This document shows positions 60,654 through 64,000 of a stretch of 64,000 nt of DNA, one piece after another. The DNA is from Bradyrhizobium sp. Tv2a-2. Lineage in GTDB: Bacteria; Pseudomonadota; Alphaproteobacteria; Rhizobiales; Xanthobacteraceae. The position numbers and the translations under genes are program-made. Location: positions 495,580 through 559,579 of the forward strand of contig NZ_AXAI01000002.1 in NCBI RefSeq assembly GCF_000472425.1. Direction: 5' to 3'. Under the pieces are notes generated by a model that made no database searches, was not told the DNA's origin, and saw only the letters and a program-made list of their open reading frames with translations. Every line of letters starts with the position of its first letter. Positions within the stretch are counted from its first letter, which is position 1.

Positions 60654-62390
60654 TCAATAAATCGACGGCTCGCCGACCGGCTTGCCGAAGCCGGTCTCGA
60701 GAAAATCGAAATCGCAGCCGTCATTGGCCTGCTTGATGTGGCGCGAGAACATCCAGCCATAGCCGCGTTCGAAGCGGCGCTCCGGCTGCTTCCACGCCGC
60801 GCGGCGCCTTGCGAGCTCGGCCTCCGGCACATCGAGATTGATGGTGCGTGCGGCGACGTCGAGCGTGATCCTGTCGCCATTCTTCACCATCGCGAGCGGT
60901 CCGCCGACATAGGCTTCCGGCGCCACATGCAGGATGCAGGCGCCGTAAGAGGTGCCGCTCATACGCGCGTCCGACAGGCGCACCATGTCGCGCACGCCCT
61001 GTTTGACGAGCTTTGTCGGGATCGGCAGCATGCCCCATTCCGGCATGCCGGGCCCGCCCTGCGGACCCGCATTGCGCAGGATCAGCACATGATCGGCGGT
61101 GACATCGAGATCGGGATCGTCGACCGCCTTCTTCATCGAGGGGTAGTCGTCGAACACCAGCGCCGGTCCCGTGTGCTTGAGGAAGCGCGGTTCGCAGGCC
61201 GACGGCTTGATCACACAGCCATCGGGGGCGAGGTTGCCCTTGAGGACGGCGAGCGCACCTTCCTCGTAGATCGGGTTCTCGACCGTGCGGATGACATCGT
61301 CATTATAGACCTCTGCGCGCGCGATGTTCTCGCCGAGCGTCTGGCCTGTCACGGTGATGCAGTCGAGATGCAGGTGCGGCTTGATCCGGCTCATCAGGCC
61401 GGGCAGGCCGCCGGCGTAGAAAAAATCCTCCATCAGATATCTGTCGCCGCTCGGCCGCACATTGGCGATGACAGGGACCTTGCGGCTTGCCGTCTCGAAA
61501 TCGTCCAGCCCGATATCCTGGCCGGCGCGGCGGGCCTGCGCGATCAGGTGAATGATGGCGTTGGTCGAGCAGCCCATCGCCATCGCAACCACGATCGCAT
61601 TCTCAAAGGCCTTGCGGGTCTGGATCTTTTGCGGCGTCAGGTCCTCCCACACCATCTCGACGATGCGGCGGCCGCATTCGGAGGCCATGCGGGTGTGATT
61701 GGCGTCGGCCGCGGGAATCGAGGACGCGCCCGGCAGCGTCATGCCGATCGCTTCCGCGATCGCGGTCATGGTGGAGGCGGTACCCATGGTCATGCAGGTG
61801 CCATAGGACCGGGCGATGCCGGCCTCCATATCGACCCAGTCGTCGTCGGAGATTTTCCCCGCGCGCCGCTCGTCCCAGTATTTCCAGGCGTCGGAGCCCG
61901 AGCCCAGCGTCTTGCCCTTCCAGTTGCCGCGCAGCATCGGGCCCGCCGGCAGGTAGATCGTCGGCAGGTTCATGCTGGTGGCACCCAGCAACAGACCCGG
62001 CGTGGTCTTGTCGCAGCCGCCCATCAGCACGACAGCGTCGACCGGGTGGCCGCGCAGCAGTTCCTCCGCATCCATCGCCAGCATGTTGCGATAGAGCATG
62101 GTGGTCGGCTTCAACAGCGATTCCGACAACGACAGCGCCGGCAGCTCGATCGGCAGGCCGCCGGCCATCAGGACGCCGCGCTTGACGTCCTCGACGCGGC
62201 TCTTGAAGTGCATGTGGCAGGGCTGCGCATCCGACCAGGTGTTGAGAATCGCGATGACCGGCCGGTCCTTCCACTCCTCGGGCGCATAGCCCATCTGCAT
62301 CACGCGCGAGCGATGGCCGAAGGAGCGCAAATCGTCGGGCGCGAACCAGCGCGCGCTGCGCAGGTCAGCGGGGGATTTCTTCTCGGTCAT
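60654..62390 (-). CDS. IlvD/Edd-family sugar-acid dehydratase, probably L-arabonate dehydratase
   Basis: This is a 578-residue [2Fe-2S]-type dehydratase that converts an aldonic acid to the 2-keto-3-deoxy acid. Cluster and substrate motifs: NTWSDAQPCHMHF, VVLMGGCDKTTPGLLLGA, YGTCMTMGTASTMTAIAEAIGMTLPG, AMGCSTNAIIHLIA, GDRYLMEDFFYAGGLPGL, RNAGPQGGPGMPEWGMLPIP and RMSGTSYGACILHVAPEA. Length and the N-terminus (RSARWFAPDDLRSFGHRSR) fit the L-arabonate/pentonate group rather than IlvD for amino acids. It starts 4 bases before the BacA-family gene stop (same strand), so the two may be co-transcribed. An RraA-family gene follows. Confidence 0.9.
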   Translation of the reverse strand: MTEKKSPADLRSARWFAPDDLRSFGHRSRVMQMGYAPEEWKDRPVIAILNTWSDAQPCHMHFKSRVEDVKRGVLMAGGLPIELPALSLSESLLKPTTMLYRNMLAMDAEELLRGHPVDAVVLMGGCDKTTPGLLLGATSMNLPTIYLPAGPMLRGNWKGKTLGSGSDAWKYWDERRAGKISDDDWVDMEAGIARSYGTCMTMGTASTMTAIAEAIGMTLPGASSIPAADANHTRMASECGRRIVEMVWEDLTPQKIQTRKAFENAIVVAMAMGCSTNAIIHLIAQARRAGQDIGLDDFETASRKVPVIANVRPSGDRYLMEDFFYAGGLPGLMSRIKPHLHLDCITVTGQTLGENIARAEVYNDDVIRTVENPIYEEGALAVLKGNLAPDGCVIKPSACEPRFLKHTGPALVFDDYPSMKKAVDDPDLDVTADHVLILRNAGPQGGPGMPEWGMLPIPTKLVKQGVRDMVRLSDARMSGTSYGACILHVAPEAYVGGPLAMVKNGDRITLDVAARTINLDVPEAELARRRAAWKQPERRFERGYGWMFSRHIKQANDGCDFDFLETGFGKPVGEPSIY

Positions 62391-62394
62391 GTCG

Positions 62395-63651
62395 TCATGC
62401 TCGTTCTTGATTGGCCTTGATGGGTGCTTCGATCGCGATCATGCCGCCCGGCGGCGACTGCTTCTCGATTGACGGCATCGGCTCGCCATAGATCTTGGCC
62501 TCGAATCCGCGCAGGCGCTTGTAGATCGAGATCAGCTCTACGATCGTACTCCAGGAGGTGATGAGATATTGGAACGAGCTTCGCACCTCGTTGAACGCGC
62601 GCAAGATCTGGTTCATCGGCCCGAGCGTGATCTTGCCGGCCACGATGGTCGGGGCGAGAAGCACGTATGGGAAGATGACGTCGGCCTGCAGGTAGACGAT
62701 GCGGCCGATGTTGAAATAGACGTAATTCAGATAAAGCCAGAAATAGTTCCGCCTGACGTTGCGGAACAGCGTATGCAATGTCGGCGGGTCGGCGCGGTTC
62801 ACGTCGTCCTCGCCGAGCACGAGCTCCTTGCGATAGGCGGCTTCGACCCGCTGGTTGAAGAATTCGATTCCCGGCAATTTGATGCCGATCAGCGCCAGAA
62901 GGCCGGTGCCCAGGACCGACCACACCACGGCCGCCCAGACCAAGGGATAAGGGATTTCGCCGACAATCGGCAGCTCGGTGATGACGGCCGACAGCTTCAT
63001 CAGGATCGGCAGGAAGGCGACCAGCGTCAGCACGGATTTGATGAGGGTAGCGCCGAGCCCCTCCAGCGTCTGAGCAAAGCGCATGGTGTCTTCCTGCACG
63101 CGCTGCGAGGCGCCCTCGATGGCGCGTAGCTGCGGCCAGTGTTCGACGTAAAACTCGTTCATGGCCGTGCGCCAGCGGAAGATGTAATGGCTGGTGAAAA
63201 AGCTCGTCAGCACGCTGACCGTGACGGCCACGAAGGCGATGCCCGCAAAGGTCGCCAACTGGGCGTAGAACTCAGCGAGCGTGACCGGCTTTGATTTCGA
63301 CAGCGCGGCCTGAACGAGATCGTAGAATGGCCCGAACCAGGCATTGATGGCGACAGAGACCTGGACCTGGAAATAAGAGGTGAACAGGATCAGCGCAGTG
63401 CCGCCGATCGACCACATCGCCCAGCGATGAGGGGAGAAGATCATCCAGGCCGCGGCGAAAATGGCGGTACACAGTGCGAAATAGGTGTCGAACCAAAGTT
63501 CCGGCGTCGACCAGAACGCCGCCACCCCAACCGGCATGGGCCCCTGAAAAAGGCCGTTTGCAAAGCCGTACCAGACCGCCATCGACAGCGCGATCCAGAG
63601 GACCACCGACGGGAAGAACACGTTGGGGCGGGGGAAGAATGAAACGAACAT
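62395..63651 (-). CDS. BacA/SbmA-family peptide transporter
   Basis: This is a 418-residue inner-membrane protein of the SbmA/BacA family, which imports peptides and is required for long-term survival in legume host cells in several rhizobia. It has about seven hydrophobic segments. Family blocks: [105 protein letters not shown], and [32 protein letters not shown]. It is a divergent member rather than an obvious Sinorhizobium BacA orthologue. It lies upstream of the dehydratase; an IS fragment is 114 bases upstream. Confidence 0.88.
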   Translation of the reverse strand: MFVSFFPRPNVFFPSVVLWIALSMAVWYGFANGLFQGPMPVGVAAFWSTPELWFDTYFALCTAIFAAAWMIFSPHRWAMWSIGGTALILFTSYFQVQVSVAINAWFGPFYDLVQAALSKSKPVTLAEFYAQLATFAGIAFVAVTVSVLTSFFTSHYIFRWRTAMNEFYVEHWPQLRAIEGASQRVQEDTMRFAQTLEGLGATLIKSVLTLVAFLPILMKLSAVITELPIVGEIPYPLVWAAVVWSVLGTGLLALIGIKLPGIEFFNQRVEAAYRKELVLGEDDVNRADPPTLHTLFRNVRRNYFWLYLNYVYFNIGRIVYLQADVIFPYVLLAPTIVAGKITLGPMNQILRAFNEVRSSFQYLITSWSTIVELISIYKRLRGFEAKIYGEPMPSIEKQSPPGGMIAIEAPIKANQERA

Positions 63652-63764
63652 GTTCTGTGTCTCGGCTCCGGTCGGAGAGTTGGGTGGGCGCTTATAGAAC
63701 AGCCGGCAGGGGTGAAGGAACCCACGGCATGCGGGCGGATCAGAACATAACGTGATGGTCGAGG

Positions 63765-64000
63765 CTAGATGTGGAGCCTCAAGAGGTTATACCCGGCCAA
63801 GCCGAGCCTGCTGATTGGTGGTACAGACCCGATACTGCCATGAGGACGATGCCAATTGTAGCGGTGGAGCCATCTTGGCAGCTCGGCGGCGCGTTCTCTT
63901 GAGGTGTTGTAGGCCTGGGCGTAAGCCCACTCGCGCAGGCTGGTTTGAATGAAGCGCTCGGCCTTGCCGTTGGTTTGTGGGGTGTAGGGCTTGGTGCGGA
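63765..64000 (-). CDS. IS481-like transposase, C-terminal part (cut by window end)
   Basis: Reading leftward from the window edge, the frame gives [18 protein letters not shown], the catalytic Glu block of the DDE integrase core (GKAERF), then [35 protein letters not shown], typical of IS481-family transposases, and ends [19 protein letters not shown] before TAG. The N-terminal part lies outside the window. The end of the element should lie between 63652 and 63764, but I cannot place its inverted repeat. Confidence 0.88.
   Translation of the reverse strand, partial: RTKPYTPQTNGKAERFIQTSLREWAYAQAYNTSRERAAELPRWLHRYNWHRPHGSIGSVPPISRLGLAGYNLLRLHI

Noticed and set aside
60645..62420. A 591-codon open frame on the plus strand
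   Set aside because: It is the antisense shadow of the IlvD/Edd dehydratase gene, caused by high third-position GC. It is His/Arg/Asp-rich and shows no domain.

Overview
The window comes from a GC-rich alphaproteobacterium, most likely Bradyrhizobium or a close relative. The evidence is the codon use, a BacA/SbmA-type transporter, several DUF1254 proteins, small proteins of a type I associate with Bradyrhizobium, and intergenic palindromes typical of Rhizobiales (CGTCATTGCGAG..., CATTCCGGGGCG..., GCATGATCCGGAAAA...). I see no tRNA, rRNA, CRISPR array or replication origin. The left edge cuts an arylsulfatase gene and the right edge cuts an IS481-like transposase gene.

Region by region. 1-4.7 kb: arylsulfatase C-terminus, small envelope or membrane proteins, and an ABC-F ATPase. 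5-9.7 kb: three tandem exported DUF1254/DUF1214 proteins; a fourth copy lies at 38.7-40.1 kb on the other strand. 10-11.9 kb: a TPR-methyltransferase fusion. 12.1-17.6 kb: a molybdopterin oxidoreductase converging on a three-gene electron-transfer operon (cytochrome b561 fused to an ethylbenzene-dehydrogenase-type haem domain, an NADH:[2Fe-2S] flavoprotein reductase, and a [2Fe-2S] ferredoxin). 18.4-28.3 kb: a type I secretion ABC protein, its HlyD-type adaptor with a long extra N-terminus, an unrecognised Gly/Ser-rich protein without a signal peptide, and a 1,249-residue protein made of two TPR-sulfotransferase units. 28.9-31.1 kb: a likely lipid-modifying operon (Mpo1-like DUF962, epimerase/3-beta-HSD-like enzyme, ICMT-like methyltransferase). 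31.1-36.5 kb: two exported alpha/beta-hydrolase-like paralogues, an enoyl-CoA hydratase, two small membrane proteins and a Tat-exported metallophosphoesterase. 36.9-38.6 kb: a broken outer-membrane protein gene and an ABC_sub_bind protein.

40.6-46.6 kb holds a stressosome-like partner-switching operon: RsbR, RsbS, RsbT, an ATPase-SpoIIE phosphatase fusion, a hybrid histidine kinase with an RsbT-like N-terminal domain, and a REC-kinase-REC protein. The genes overlap or nearly touch, so they are probably co-translated, and no sigma factor is present. 46.7-54.5 kb has a NYN-domain protein, small proteins, a 1,310-residue wHTH/cyclase-like/AAA/TPR regulator whose receiver and cyclase domains look catalytically dead, and a FUSC-family membrane protein. 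54.6-62.4 kb is central and sugar-acid metabolism: pyruvate kinase, tartrate/D-malate dehydrogenase with an MFS transporter and divergent LysR regulator, an RraA-family protein and an IlvD/Edd (L-arabonate-type) dehydratase. The window closes with the BacA/SbmA-family transporter and the IS fragment.

The most interesting parts are the type I secretion/sulfotransferase island, the stressosome-two-component chimera, and the cytochrome b561-haem domain redox module. All calls come from reading the sequence; no database search was possible.
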